Below are positions 1 to 8,341 of a stretch of DNA of 30,725 nt, one piece after another (position 1 is the first letter of the stretch; each line of letters starts with the position of its first letter). The stretch is from assembly GCA_937901915.1 (NCBI GenBank), contig CALGUD010000089.1:1-30725 (forward strand). The letters run 5' to 3'. A model generated the notes under the pieces. The model was not told the DNA's origin, did no database searches, and was given only the letters and a program-made list of their open reading frames with translations. The position numbers were made by a program, and so were the translations under genes. This DNA is from an uncultured Flavobacteriaceae bacterium (lineage in GTDB: Bacteria; Bacteroidota; Bacteroidia; Flavobacteriales; Flavobacteriaceae).

Positions 1-62
1 CTCTATTCTCTATTCTCTATTCTCTATTCTCTATTCTCTATTCTCTATTCTCTATTCTCTAT
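1..62. repeat. Heptanucleotide tandem repeat (CTCTATT)n
   Basis: Perfect head-to-tail copies of CTCTATT fill the left edge: eight full copies at 1-56 and a partial copy to 62. The array is cut by the window boundary, so its full length is unknown. It lies about 160 bp upstream of the lysoplasmalogenase start. A 7-bp unit is prone to slipped-strand length change; since it is outside the reading frame, any effect would be on transcription rather than frame. No function can be read from it directly. Confidence 0.97.
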
Positions 63-172
63 GGTCTTTGTCATACATCTTGCATCTTCTGTCTAAATCA
101 TCAAAGATCGGAAATCTGACATCCGGTATCAGCAATCAAAACAGACTCAATAATAAGTAATTAGTTTTTTTA

Positions 173-180
173 TATATTTG
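173..180 (+). promoter_or_regulatory. Putative -7 promoter element of the first lysoplasmalogenase-like gene
   Basis: TATATTTG matches the Bacteroidota -7 consensus TAnnTTTG. It lies 40 bp upstream of the ATG at 221. I see no TTTG at the usual 19-bp spacing upstream, so this rests on the -7 element only. Confidence 0.45.
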
Positions 181-220
181 CTGATCAAATTTGAGCCCTT
201 ACTTAAACAGAACTATACCT

Positions 221-895
221 ATGAAATACTGGAAGATCTTTTCCATATTTTTCTTTACCAATCTCGCGCTTGATATTGTTTTTAACAATGTAGGAGATTT
301 GTATGATTTCAGGTATATATCCAAGCCTCTGGTTACTGTATCACTCATCGTCTATTTTTATATATACAGCAAGCATAGATTAGAAAAAGACCGCATGTCC
401 ATTATTATTGCACTGCTCTCCCTACTTATTGGCGATATATTTTTAATGCACTACACCTACAATTTTTGGGTTGGAATGGCTTGCTTTTTTTTAGCCAATA
501 TATTTTATGCTTCGGTTTTTTACAGAAGTGCTCATTTTGATATAGACCGGTCTATTCCATACATTGCCATTGTATCCTTAGTGTGCCTGACCTTGTTATA
601 CTTTGTATATGATAAATTAGACAACTTCTTTTTACCGGTCACTGTATACATGTTTGTTACGCTTAATATGTCTCAAGCCGCATTTTTAAGAAATAAAGTG
701 GTAAACAATAAAAGTTACTATGCAGTTTTTGCAGGGTCATTATGCTTTTTGGTATCACAGGCGGCAGTGGCTATAATGAAATTTCATAGCCACTTTCCTT
801 TTGAAAAGATTGTGGTAATGTTCTTTTATGGGGTATCTCAATACCTCATCGTTTACGGAATTCTTATTGAAAAGAAAAAGTTCAGGAGGTTTTAA
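221..895 (+). CDS. YhhN/TMEM86 family membrane protein (lysoplasmalogenase-like)
   Basis: A 224-residue, very hydrophobic protein with about eight predicted membrane segments. It has the general pattern of the YhhN/TMEM86 family, whose characterised members hydrolyse the vinyl-ether bond of lysoplasmalogen or act on related lysolipids. The conserved GD pair is present (G71-D72). At the second site, near residue 180, where I recall an SD motif in the family, this protein has SQ, so catalysis is doubtful. I chose the ATG at 221 over an in-frame TTG at 191 because hydrophobic sequence starts directly after it and the extra ten residues look like leader. The gene at 30010-30693 is a clear paralogue sharing FDIDR and NKKSYY-type motifs. 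The stop lies 16 bp from the convergent gene end at 912. Confidence 0.8.
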   Translation: MKYWKIFSIFFFTNLALDIVFNNVGDLYDFRYISKPLVTVSLIVYFYIYSKHRLEKDRMSIIIALLSLLIGDIFLMHYTYNFWVGMACFFLANIFYASVFYRSAHFDIDRSIPYIAIVSLVCLTLLYFVYDKLDNFFLPVTVYMFVTLNMSQAAFLRNKVVNNKSYYAVFAGSLCFLVSQAAVAIMKFHSHFPFEKIVVMFFYGVSQYLIVYGILIEKKKFRRF

Positions 896-911
896 TTATA
901 GTATAAACTTT

Positions 912-1205
912 CTACACTACATTATAAACTCTTGCTACAGGGATTATGGTTCCTTGCTTAAGTATAACCTCTTTATCTGTAAAACCCCATATGGTAGTTT
1001 CAACTTTCTTAAAACCTTCATTATCAACAAAAATTATTTTTACTTTTTCACGTTCAAGGTTTCCAAGAGCCAAAGCGCGTCTTAGAGACACAATTCTGTT
1101 TACTTTGTCTTTCATTTGATACAAAACATCTTCTTTGGGAAATTGTAAAAACTTGATCTGTTCTTTTTCAATAAACTTAACGCGTGTAGTTGCATTTGGA
1201 GCCAT
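912..1205 (-). CDS. Small conserved hypothetical protein, 97 aa
   Basis: A 97-residue soluble, lysine-rich protein with no signal peptide or membrane segment. The sequence suggests a small beta-rich fold, with alternating hydrophobic strands such as EKVKIIFVD and KKVETTIWGF. I recognise it only as the kind of short hypothetical found in Flavobacteriaceae and assign no function. The ATG start at 1205 is clean and is followed by coding-like sequence. It is likely expressed alone: the gene upstream on the same strand (ABC ATPase) ends 152 bp away, and its own 3' end faces the convergent lysoplasmalogenase gene. Confidence 0.65.
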   Translation of the reverse strand: MAPNATTRVKFIEKEQIKFLQFPKEDVLYQMKDKVNRIVSLRRALALGNLEREKVKIIFVDNEGFKKVETTIWGFTDKEVILKQGTIIPVARVYNVV

Positions 1206-1300
1206 AGGTAATAATTTTAGGGTTAATTAATAAGTTTTGGGTTATCATAAATATAATAAAAAATATGTGTTTTCTCCTGCATTATGTTAAAATGTTGATA

Positions 1301-1352
1301 ACTTTTAATTAAAATGCACGCTTTGTATAACAAAACTGTACTAATTAAAAGT
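1301..1352. repeat. 11-bp perfect inverted repeat with 30-nt loop
   Basis: ACTTTTAATTA at 1301-1311 is the exact reverse complement of TAATTAAAAGT at 1342-1352. It lies immediately after the stop of the ABC ATPase (minus strand). The arms are AT-only apart from one G/C pair and the loop is long, so it is a poor rho-independent terminator. It could be a weak RNA hairpin or chance in AT-rich DNA. Confidence 0.4.
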
Positions 1353-1357
1353 GAATA

Positions 1358-2167
1358 CTATACGATCCTGAATGTCCCGGATTGAGGATCAAAATTAATA
1401 AGATTATCAGGAAATAAATCATGAAACGCACCTTTTTCAATTAATTCACATGGATTTCCAAACAATGTATCTTTTTCATTCAAAATCAGCATTTTATCAC
1501 AAAGCTGAATGGCAAGGTCAATTTCATGAGTAGAAAAAAGAATTGTTTTATTAGTTTCAACAGCAATTCTTTTTAACAGTTTTAAAACATAGGCTTTATG
1601 ATAAATATCGAGGTGCGTTGTTGGCTCATCTAAAATGATTAAGGACGTGTCCTGGGCCAATGCCCTTGAAATCATGACTTTTTGCAGCTGTCCGTCACTT
1701 AATTCATAACATTTTTTATGTTGAATACCTTCAATCTCAACCAGTGATAACGACTCTCTTATCTTTTGGACATCTATTTTTGATAAAGTACCTATCCAAT
1801 TAGTATACGGTTGCCTTCCCAACCCTACAATCTCTGACACCGTTAAATTCTTAGAGGGAAGCTGTTCTGTTAATACCAGGCTCAATTGAGATGCAAGTTC
1901 CAATGGTTTATAATGTGATATTTCTTTATTGTTTAACAGCACAGAACCCCGAAGTTTGGGTTGCACATTGGCCAGTGTCCGCAATAAAGTTGATTTACCG
2001 GTACCGTTAGCACCTACAATGGCTACAATCTGTCCTGCTGAAAGAGTAAAATCAATATTATTTTTAATTTCTAAAATCTTGTTACTGATTTTATAACCTA
2101 TGGACAGGTTTTCAACTTTAAGGGTTATATTTTCTTCCTGCTGACTGATACGTAGTGAATTTAGTAT
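1358..2167 (-). CDS. ABC transporter ATP-binding protein, FecE/BtuD type, lacking a standard start codon
   Basis: An iron-siderophore/cobalamin-type ABC ATPase. Counting from 2167, it has Walker A GANGTGKS at 52-59, a signature motif in the variant form LSDGQ (156-160), Walker B LIILDEP at about 176-182 and the switch histidine in STHE (about 214). The resulting 269 residues are normal for the family. The problem is the 5' end. The frame is open back to a TAA at 2202-2204 inside the DUF58 gene, yet contains no ATG, GTG or TTG before Walker A; the first candidate is the TTG at 1984, which would delete Walker A. At 2167 the codon ATA overlaps the DUF58 stop as TAATA, where an ATG would give the usual TAATG coupling. 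I therefore place the start at 2167 provisionally: ATA may be used, or the start may be mutated or mis-sequenced. No cognate permease or binding-protein gene is adjacent. Confidence 0.7.
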   Translation of the reverse strand: MLNSLRISQQEENITLKVENLSIGYKISNKILEIKNNIDFTLSAGQIVAIVGANGTGKSTLLRTLANVQPKLRGSVLLNNKEISHYKPLELASQLSLVLTEQLPSKNLTVSEIVGLGRQPYTNWIGTLSKIDVQKIRESLSLVEIEGIQHKKCYELSDGQLQKVMISRALAQDTSLIILDEPTTHLDIYHKAYVLKLLKRIAVETNKTILFSTHEIDLAIQLCDKMLILNEKDTLFGNPCELIEKGAFHDLFPDNLINFDPQSGTFRIV

Positions 2168-3501
2168 TAAATAAGCCCCCGTGCTTTTATCTCCAGATAT
2201 TTATTAATGGTATTTACTGTTAAATTTTCAGGTGCCGTTAAAATGGTTTGTATTCCGTGTTTTTGGAGCTCTCTTACAATAAGCTTTTTTTCAAATATAA
2301 ATTTTTCAGCAATAGTTTTTTCGAAAATCTGGTGTGTTGTTTCTGCCTTTACATCTACAAGTTGTTTTAACTCGGTATTTTCAAAAAAGATAACTACCAA
2401 TAAATGATTTTTAGCTATCATTTGTAAATAGGGTAATTGCCTGTGTAGTGCATCCAGTGTCTCAAAATTCGTATATAACAACAATAAACTCCTTTGGGTT
2501 AAGTTTCGCTTAATATCAATATACAACCTGCTAAAATCTGATTCAACAAAATTTGTTCTTAAATTATATAAGGTTTCCAGGATAAGTTTCATTTGCAAGT
2601 TCCTGCGTTGCGCCACTACCCTATTGTCAATTTTATTGGAAAAACTGAACATCCCTGCCTTATCGTGTTTCTTTAAAGCAATATTACTAATAACCAATGT
2701 AGCATTGATGGCGTAATCCAGGAGGCTTAACCCTTTAAACGGCATTTTCATTACCCTGCCTTTATCAATTACCGAATACACAGGCTGGGATTTTTCATCC
2801 TGGTACTGGTTTACCATTAAATGGCCTCTTTTTGCTGTAGCCTTCCAGTTCATATTGCGGAGATCATCACCTAACACATAATCTTTAATTTGTTCAAACT
2901 CCATGGTGTGGCCTATTCTTCGTATCTTTTTTAAGCCGTATTCGTGAAGCCTGTTCGTAAATGCCAATAAGGCATACTTTTTTAATTGAAGGAAAGATGG
3001 ATAAACAGCAATATTTTCTTTTGATGAAAAAGTATATTTCCTGGAAATAAATTTTATAGGTGAACTTGCAAATATGTTTAAATCGCCAAATTCATATTCC
3101 CCCCTTTCGGTGGGCTTTATGTGGTAGGTAAACTTTGTTTGTTCTCCGGGCTTTAAGGTTGAGTAAATTAGAAAATCCCTTCTTTGAAATTGAATGGGGA
3201 GTTCATCTATTACTTTAAAATTTGTATTGAAGATGTATCTGTTGGTTAAAGTGAGTTCAATTGGATTATCATCTCCATTGGATAATTTTTGCGGCAGTAA
3301 CCTTTTTGCAGTTACACCGTTTTTAGTGCGATATAAAAGAATAATATCCACTAAAAACACAATAAGAAAAAGGTAAAAAAGAATTTTAGCTACTCCCAAT
3401 AAATCTTCATACATGTAAGACAAAGAGAAAAGGACCACCAACGATATGGCGATTATAAAAAATCGTTTTTCGAGATATAGATTTTTTAGTATTCTTTTCA
3501 C
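2167..3501 (-). CDS. DUF58 domain protein (vWA-like)
   Basis: A 444-residue protein with two N-terminal membrane segments (about residues 13-29 and 37-57), then a periplasmic beta-rich stretch. The DUF58 core follows, with the hallmark GDDLRNMNWKATA (about 211-223). The C-terminal part resembles a von Willebrand A fold, but the metal-site motif DxSxS is replaced by DKGRV, so metal binding is probably lost. DUF58 proteins accompany MoxR ATPases and are thought to be remodelled by them. The start is GTG at 3501, overlapping the MoxR stop as TAGTG, which indicates translational coupling. Confidence 0.88.
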   Translation of the reverse strand: MKRILKNLYLEKRFFIIAISLVVLFSLSYMYEDLLGVAKILFYLFLIVFLVDIILLYRTKNGVTAKRLLPQKLSNGDDNPIELTLTNRYIFNTNFKVIDELPIQFQRRDFLIYSTLKPGEQTKFTYHIKPTERGEYEFGDLNIFASSPIKFISRKYTFSSKENIAVYPSFLQLKKYALLAFTNRLHEYGLKKIRRIGHTMEFEQIKDYVLGDDLRNMNWKATAKRGHLMVNQYQDEKSQPVYSVIDKGRVMKMPFKGLSLLDYAINATLVISNIALKKHDKAGMFSFSNKIDNRVVAQRRNLQMKLILETLYNLRTNFVESDFSRLYIDIKRNLTQRSLLLLYTNFETLDALHRQLPYLQMIAKNHLLVVIFFENTELKQLVDVKAETTHQIFEKTIAEKFIFEKKLIVRELQKHGIQTILTAPENLTVNTINKYLEIKARGLI

Positions 3502-4505
3502 TATCTGGGTATTTCTATAGTTTCTAAAATCTGATCAACAACTTTATCGGCGGTAAAACCTTCCATTTCACGCTCCGGTGTAAGGATAATTCGGTGTCTT
3601 AACACTGATTTTGTGCATTTTTTAATATCGTCGGGGGTTACAAAATCCCTTCCGTTAATAGCCGCATGTGCTTTTGCTGCATTCATTATAGAAATTGATG
3701 CCCTTGGTGACGCACCAAGGTAAAGATTGGCGTTATTACGGGTACTATTAACAATGGAAGCAATGTACTTAAGCAAATTATCTTCTACAATTATTTCTTT
3801 AATAGTATTTTGGTATGCTTCAATTTGAGCAGCACTTAAAACCGGCTCAATAAAATCCACAGAAATAACGTCCCTTCGCTTATGGTTACCTTCCAATATA
3901 GATATTTCTTCTTCTAAAGACGGATAATTTACATTGATCTTAAATAGAAAACGGTCTAGCTGGGCTTCGGGCAAACTGTATGTACCTTCCTGTTCTATTG
4001 GGTTTTGAGTAGCAAATACCAAAAAAGGTGCCTGCATTTTGTTTTCAACACCATCAATGGTAATTTGTCTTTCTGCCATCACTTCAAAAAGGGCAGCTTG
4101 TGTTTTGGCAGGTGCCCTGTTTATTTCATCAATAAGTATAATATTTGAAAAAATAGGGCCTTTTTTAAATTCGAATTCTGAACTTTTAACATTGAATATA
4201 GAGGTTCCCAAAATATCGGAAGGCATTAAATCGGGAGTAAACTGTATCCGGCTGAAGTTAACATTCAGGGTTTTTGCAAGTAATTTAGCTGTAACCGTTT
4301 TAGCCACACCCGGTACACCCTCAATTAAAGAATGTCCGTTTGCTAAAATTGAAATAATAAGCAATTCGATCATTTCTTGCTGGCCTACTATGACTTTGCC
4401 AAGCTCAGTTTTTATTTTTAAAACTGCCTCCTGTAATTGTTGAAGATCCAGCCTGTTATTAAATTCTAACGGATCCTTTTGTTGTTCGTCTTGTTGTTCT
4501 TCCAT
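3501..4505 (-). CDS. MoxR family AAA+ ATPase
   Basis: A cytoplasmic 334-residue AAA+ ATPase of the MoxR class, a chaperone-like family acting on the vWA/DUF58 partners encoded beside it. It shows Walker A GVPGVAKT (63-70), Walker B IILIDEINR (122-130), a sensor 1 region with TQNP, and the lid motif GASPRAS. The length matches the family. It has an acidic, Gln-rich N-terminus with no membrane segment. ATG at 4505 lies 1 nt from the DUF4350 stop, and its own stop overlaps the DUF58 start, so it sits in the middle of a polycistronic unit. Confidence 0.93.
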   Translation of the reverse strand: MEEQQDEQQKDPLEFNNRLDLQQLQEAVLKIKTELGKVIVGQQEMIELLIISILANGHSLIEGVPGVAKTVTAKLLAKTLNVNFSRIQFTPDLMPSDILGTSIFNVKSSEFEFKKGPIFSNIILIDEINRAPAKTQAALFEVMAERQITIDGVENKMQAPFLVFATQNPIEQEGTYSLPEAQLDRFLFKINVNYPSLEEEISILEGNHKRRDVISVDFIEPVLSAAQIEAYQNTIKEIIVEDNLLKYIASIVNSTRNNANLYLGASPRASISIMNAAKAHAAINGRDFVTPDDIKKCTKSVLRHRIILTPEREMEGFTADKVVDQILETIEIPR

Positions 4506-4506
4506 A

Positions 4507-5691
4507 TTAATTCTTTTTAAAGGCTTCTATAAGCATATTCAGCTCTATTAGTTCCTGTTCTGTATGTATCGGTTTATTTTTTAACATTTTTATGTAATTA
4601 ATAAGTGTGGTTGTTTCATCTAAACTTCGGGATGCCTTTACGGCCAGTTTTTTTATAAAGTTATCATTTAAATTTTCGGTCTCTAAATAAAAGTGACTTC
4701 GAATGTAATCCATGAAAAATGTAACTTTTTTTAATATTATATTGGTATAATCTTTATGTTGAAAATATAAATCCCCGATAGTCCGGGTAAATTCTACCGA
4801 AGAGTTTTCAAGGGGTTTTATAACTGGAATAATTCGCTGTTCTCTTTTAGCCTTAAATATTACAAAAAGCATTAAAAGAATAACCATGAGATAATAGGCC
4901 CATTTTAAGGATTCCTGATTCAAGACAAACCTCATTGGCGAGTCTATAATTACCCTGCCTGCTTTATAATAATCATCCCAATATACTGTTCCTTCATGCA
5001 AATATGAAAAACTGTTTGCTACATACTGCTTGTTGCCTTTAAGTAAATAATAATTGGTAAAAGCCTGTGGCAAAGTATGGACAAAGAGGGTTCCGCTACC
5101 AAGGTTAACTTTTATGAAATTTATACGTTGTGGCTCGTCACTTTCTTTTTTAAAATACCCTAAAACTGTAGTCTTTATTGTATCTATAGATGAAAAATAT
5201 GATTTAAAAACGCCACGTGTATATGCAAATTCTTGTTTTTTAAAATTCGGATTAACCATTTGGGCAATAACCGAATCTTCTGAAAAATTCCTTTGTGTGT
5301 GTATATCTATTTTTAATGTATCCTTGAGGTCTTGACTAAAATCTGAGGCAGAGAGAAACACATTATTTCCTTTCTCTACATAATTTAAAAGTTCATTCAG
5401 CTCTTCCTTATCAAAATGAAGGTAATTGTTTATAAATAAGAGGTTTGAGGCAGGATCAACATCGGTTTCTGATAAAAACTGGTATGGGCTTTCGTTAATA
5501 TTGTGTATTTTCTGACCCGTGAAAAGGTTTTCCAATTCATTATTTAAAATGTAACAACCAAAAGGAATTTTATCACCGGAAGTATAAGAAGGCGACCAGT
5601 TAAGTGGTTTTGGCCTTACTATTTCTGTTATAATAATAGCTACCACCACCATGATGAATATACCCAGTATTATTTTAGACCTTCTATCCAA
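4507..5691 (-). CDS. DUF4350 domain membrane protein
   Basis: A 394-residue protein with an N-terminal membrane segment (about 7-25), a large extracytoplasmic DUF4350 domain beginning near YTSGDKIPFGCYIL, a second membrane segment near residues 263-279 (WAYYLMVILLMLFVIF), and a cytoplasmic helical tail. DUF4350 is a regular member of MoxR/DUF58/DUF4129 clusters in Bacteroidota. The domain recalls class I glutamine amidotransferase-like folds, but I see no catalytic triad and infer no enzyme activity. The start is TTG at 5691, 2 nt after the DUF4129 stop; no ATG is available before the membrane anchor. Confidence 0.8.
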   Translation of the reverse strand: MDRRSKIILGIFIMVVVAIIITEIVRPKPLNWSPSYTSGDKIPFGCYILNNELENLFTGQKIHNINESPYQFLSETDVDPASNLLFINNYLHFDKEELNELLNYVEKGNNVFLSASDFSQDLKDTLKIDIHTQRNFSEDSVIAQMVNPNFKKQEFAYTRGVFKSYFSSIDTIKTTVLGYFKKESDEPQRINFIKVNLGSGTLFVHTLPQAFTNYYLLKGNKQYVANSFSYLHEGTVYWDDYYKAGRVIIDSPMRFVLNQESLKWAYYLMVILLMLFVIFKAKREQRIIPVIKPLENSSVEFTRTIGDLYFQHKDYTNIILKKVTFFMDYIRSHFYLETENLNDNFIKKLAVKASRSLDETTTLINYIKMLKNKPIHTEQELIELNMLIEAFKKN

Positions 5692-5693
5692 CG

Positions 5694-6425
5694 TTATTTG
5701 CTTAATAAGTTATCCAATACTTTAAACCTGGCCATAGCATCATTAAAGGATTTTTCATCGACCGTAAACTCACCATACCACACATAGTCATACAAATAAG
5801 AGACTTTACTATATGCTTTTTTTATATTTTCATCTGTGATCTCATTATAATAATCTGTATTCGTTTTTTCGAAATGCCAGTCAATAATATTGGACTGCGA
5901 TAAGTTTTTTAAAGCCTTAAGGTATAAGAACCTTATGGCCTCCCTGTAGTTATTCTGTGCCAGGGCATCATTTATAAGATTATCAAAATCTGTTTGTTGT
6001 ATTTTTTCTTCGGTTACACCCAGGGAAGCTATGTGTTTTTCTCCCCTGGTAAAGAAAGTTGCTGCTCTTTCACCCAACAGGAATCGTACTAAAAGATAAA
6101 TTGCCAGCACACCTAAAAGGACATAAATTATAATTTCAATAATTTCCCCGGCTCCGGGAGGGATATCAATGCCAAAGGCCTGGCGGAGCCAATTAAAAAA
6201 CCAACTTAAAAACCTGGCCAATAAATTTTGGCTTTCACCATCTTTTATATTGTAATTAAACTCACTTGTATTGTATTTTTCATTCAGGTTTTCGTTGAAT
6301 TCACGAATCTCAATCTGGCTTGAATCTATTTGTATTACCTGTGAAGGGAGTGTACCATCTGTTGTATCCTGTCCGAAAAGAGAATAAAAGAAAAAAAGCA
6401 ATATATATTTAAGGTATTTATGCAC
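5694..6425 (-). CDS. DUF4129 domain protein with signal peptide
   Basis: A 243-residue protein with an N-terminal signal peptide ending near FGQD, an extracytoplasmic segment, one membrane span (about 93-116, IIEIIIYVLLGVLAIYLLV) and a C-terminal cytoplasmic DUF4129 domain (YREAIRFLYLKALKNL and following). In families where DUF4129 is fused to transglutaminase domains it is associated with envelope-linked proteins; here it stands alone. The start is GTG at 6425, overlapping the upstream stop as TAGTG, which again points to coupled translation within the MoxR cluster. Confidence 0.8.
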   Translation of the reverse strand: MHKYLKYILLFFFYSLFGQDTTDGTLPSQVIQIDSSQIEIREFNENLNEKYNTSEFNYNIKDGESQNLLARFLSWFFNWLRQAFGIDIPPGAGEIIEIIIYVLLGVLAIYLLVRFLLGERAATFFTRGEKHIASLGVTEEKIQQTDFDNLINDALAQNNYREAIRFLYLKALKNLSQSNIIDWHFEKTNTDYYNEITDENIKKAYSKVSYLYDYVWYGEFTVDEKSFNDAMARFKVLDNLLSK

Positions 6426-7354
6426 TATTCCCCTATCTGATCAATTTTAGCCCTCGTATTAGTATTGTATTGTTTTTCATGGAGATTAAAAAAGAGTATT
6501 CCATTAATAAATTGGGTAAGGCAATGCGAATATATTAATAGTATTAAAAATATACACATGCCCAGGGTATAAATAATTGTAGCAAAAATTGATTCAGATA
6601 CTACGAGGTTACTGTCTACCACATGATACGAATAAATTCCAATAAGGATTCCGGGAATTGATAAAAGAAGCATAAGAAGTATTCCCACTAATAGTCCTAA
6701 AATAAAATTAACACCAACAGATTTCCAGAAATTGTTGGTTACAAGTTTCCAGCCTAATCCGAAAGCATCGGCTACATCCCTTTTTTCATACAACATGGCA
6801 AAAAGTGAAACCCCTATCCATGCACTCATAAAAAACTGGAGTACATATTGAACCAACATTCCCAGAAGGGGTATTATAGCCAAAATAAAGCTTACAATAA
6901 GAAAACCTATATAAACAGGTATCAATAAAAGTATAAACCCTATTATACTTCCTAAACGCTCTTTAACTAAAGCCCATACCTCTTTTTTATCAAACCCCAT
7001 ACCTTTTGCGTCCACATACTTTATCATGTAAGAAGCAGAAAGCCCGAAATTTAACACACCCAAAATAATAAAAATAATAAAGAAAAGTATGAACCCGGCA
7101 ATCAGGTATGTTACATAGCTGATATCCGGCACTACATTTATTTCTGTGTTATAAGCCGGCGTCGAAGCTATTAAACCAATAAACCCTGAAACTAAAAGAT
7201 AACTTACAATAAGAATGCCGATAAGAAAAAAACCATTATAACTTATAAATGTATCCGTGAATTTTTTAATGTTCTGTTTAAAAAAGTCAAAATAGAGCGT
7301 AATAATATCGCCAAAATCCCTGTTTTCTTTTAGCTCAAAATAGTCCTGCTTCAT
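6425..7354 (-). CDS. Polytopic membrane protein of the MoxR/DUF58 cluster
   Basis: A 309-residue, very hydrophobic protein with about six membrane segments and short cytoplasmic ends. I recognise no catalytic motif. The repeated pattern of paired helices separated by amphipathic stretches (DAFGLGWKLVTNNFWKSVG) recalls DUF4013/glycerophosphodiester phosphodiesterase membrane-domain proteins, but this is a resemblance only. The first 20 nt overlap the 3' end of the SpoIIM gene, and its stop overlaps the DUF4129 start, so the three are translated together. It probably forms part of the membrane complex served by MoxR. Confidence 0.75.
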   Translation of the reverse strand: MKQDYFELKENRDFGDIITLYFDFFKQNIKKFTDTFISYNGFFLIGILIVSYLLVSGFIGLIASTPAYNTEINVVPDISYVTYLIAGFILFFIIFIILGVLNFGLSASYMIKYVDAKGMGFDKKEVWALVKERLGSIIGFILLLIPVYIGFLIVSFILAIIPLLGMLVQYVLQFFMSAWIGVSLFAMLYEKRDVADAFGLGWKLVTNNFWKSVGVNFILGLLVGILLMLLLSIPGILIGIYSYHVVDSNLVVSESIFATIIYTLGMCIFLILLIYSHCLTQFINGILFFNLHEKQYNTNTRAKIDQIGE

Positions 7355-8303
7355 GTTTTTTATTTAAAATGTAAGGGTAAATTATGTAATAATATACTAT
7401 TAATGATAATGACAAAAATATAATTGTAAAAGAGAGCCAGACAGGCATACCGGAATACCTGGTAATAAACCCTTCAATAAAACCAGCAATAATAAAGAAC
7501 GGAATGGTGCTGATTACAACTTTTAATCCATCTTTAGCCCCTTTCATAAATGATACCCGCCGTGAATAGGTTTTAGGGAACAGGATACTGTTTCCCATAA
7601 TGAGTCCCGCACAACCAGCTATAACAATAACAGAAATTTCTATAGTACCATGAAGCCATATTTGCTTTGAAGCTTCAAACAATACCCCTTTTGTGTAGAA
7701 AAAGGTTATAAATGCGCCCAGCATAACCCCGTTACTGAATAATACATAACCGGTACCAATACTGGTGATTACGCCAAATGAAAAAGCAAGAAAAGCAACC
7801 CGAATATTATTAATTGTAATGCCGAGAAATGTTCCTATTTCGCTACCGCTTTTATAAATAGCAGTCGGGTCACCCTGTGCGATGTTTTCCAAAGTTTTGT
7901 TTACATAGGCATCTCCTAATATTAACCTCACAAAGGATGCATCATTAAGTGCTGAAATGCTCCCAATGAATGTTGCTATACCAAATATTACAAATGCATA
8001 CAGAAGGGTTTTATGATACTGCATAAAAAATAAAGGAAACTCCCTGCCCCAAAAACTCAGTAATCGGTTTTTAGTTTCTTTTTTGTTTTTATAAATAGAT
8101 TGATGTGCCTGTGAAGCCAGTGAATTTAAGTATAGCAGGGTTTTGCTTTCCGGGTAATACGTTTGTGCATACGCAAGGTCATTTGTGAGCTGTATGTAAT
8201 AATTTGCAAGGTCATCCGGATTAATTTTTGAATTATTGGCCATGCCCTGTTCAAAAAGTATCCATTTTTCCTTATTTTGCTTCACAAAAGCTGCTTCACG
8301 CAT
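7335..8303 (-). CDS. Stage II sporulation protein M family (SpoIIM-like)
   Basis: A 322-residue membrane protein with a cytoplasmic N-terminal helical region (residues 1-95, starting MREAAFVKQN) followed by five or six membrane spans. The SpoIIM-type core holds conserved Asn/Gly-rich turns such as NNIRVAFLAFSFG and WLHGTIEI. The family is named after a sporulation factor, but in non-sporulating Bacteroidota it occurs in this MoxR/RDD neighbourhood with unknown role. I moved the start to ATG 8303: a longer frame to 8357 would overlap the divergent RDD gene and add a non-homologous leader. It is the first gene of the minus-strand operon. Confidence 0.87.
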   Translation of the reverse strand: MREAAFVKQNKEKWILFEQGMANNSKINPDDLANYYIQLTNDLAYAQTYYPESKTLLYLNSLASQAHQSIYKNKKETKNRLLSFWGREFPLFFMQYHKTLLYAFVIFGIATFIGSISALNDASFVRLILGDAYVNKTLENIAQGDPTAIYKSGSEIGTFLGITINNIRVAFLAFSFGVITSIGTGYVLFSNGVMLGAFITFFYTKGVLFEASKQIWLHGTIEISVIVIAGCAGLIMGNSILFPKTYSRRVSFMKGAKDGLKVVISTIPFFIIAGFIEGFITRYSGMPVWLSFTIIFLSLSLIVYYYIIYPYILNKKHEAGLF

Positions 8304-8341
8304 GAATTTAAATTTTTCTAAAGATAAAATTAATTTAAAAT

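Noticed and set aside
1301..1352. Rho-independent terminator for the ABC ATPase gene
   Set aside because: The 11-bp stem is almost pure A/T with a 30-nt loop and no U-tract after it, so stability is too low.
1358..1984. Start of the ABC ATPase at the TTG at 1984
   Set aside because: It would begin inside the P-loop region and lose Walker A, which is encoded in frame just upstream.
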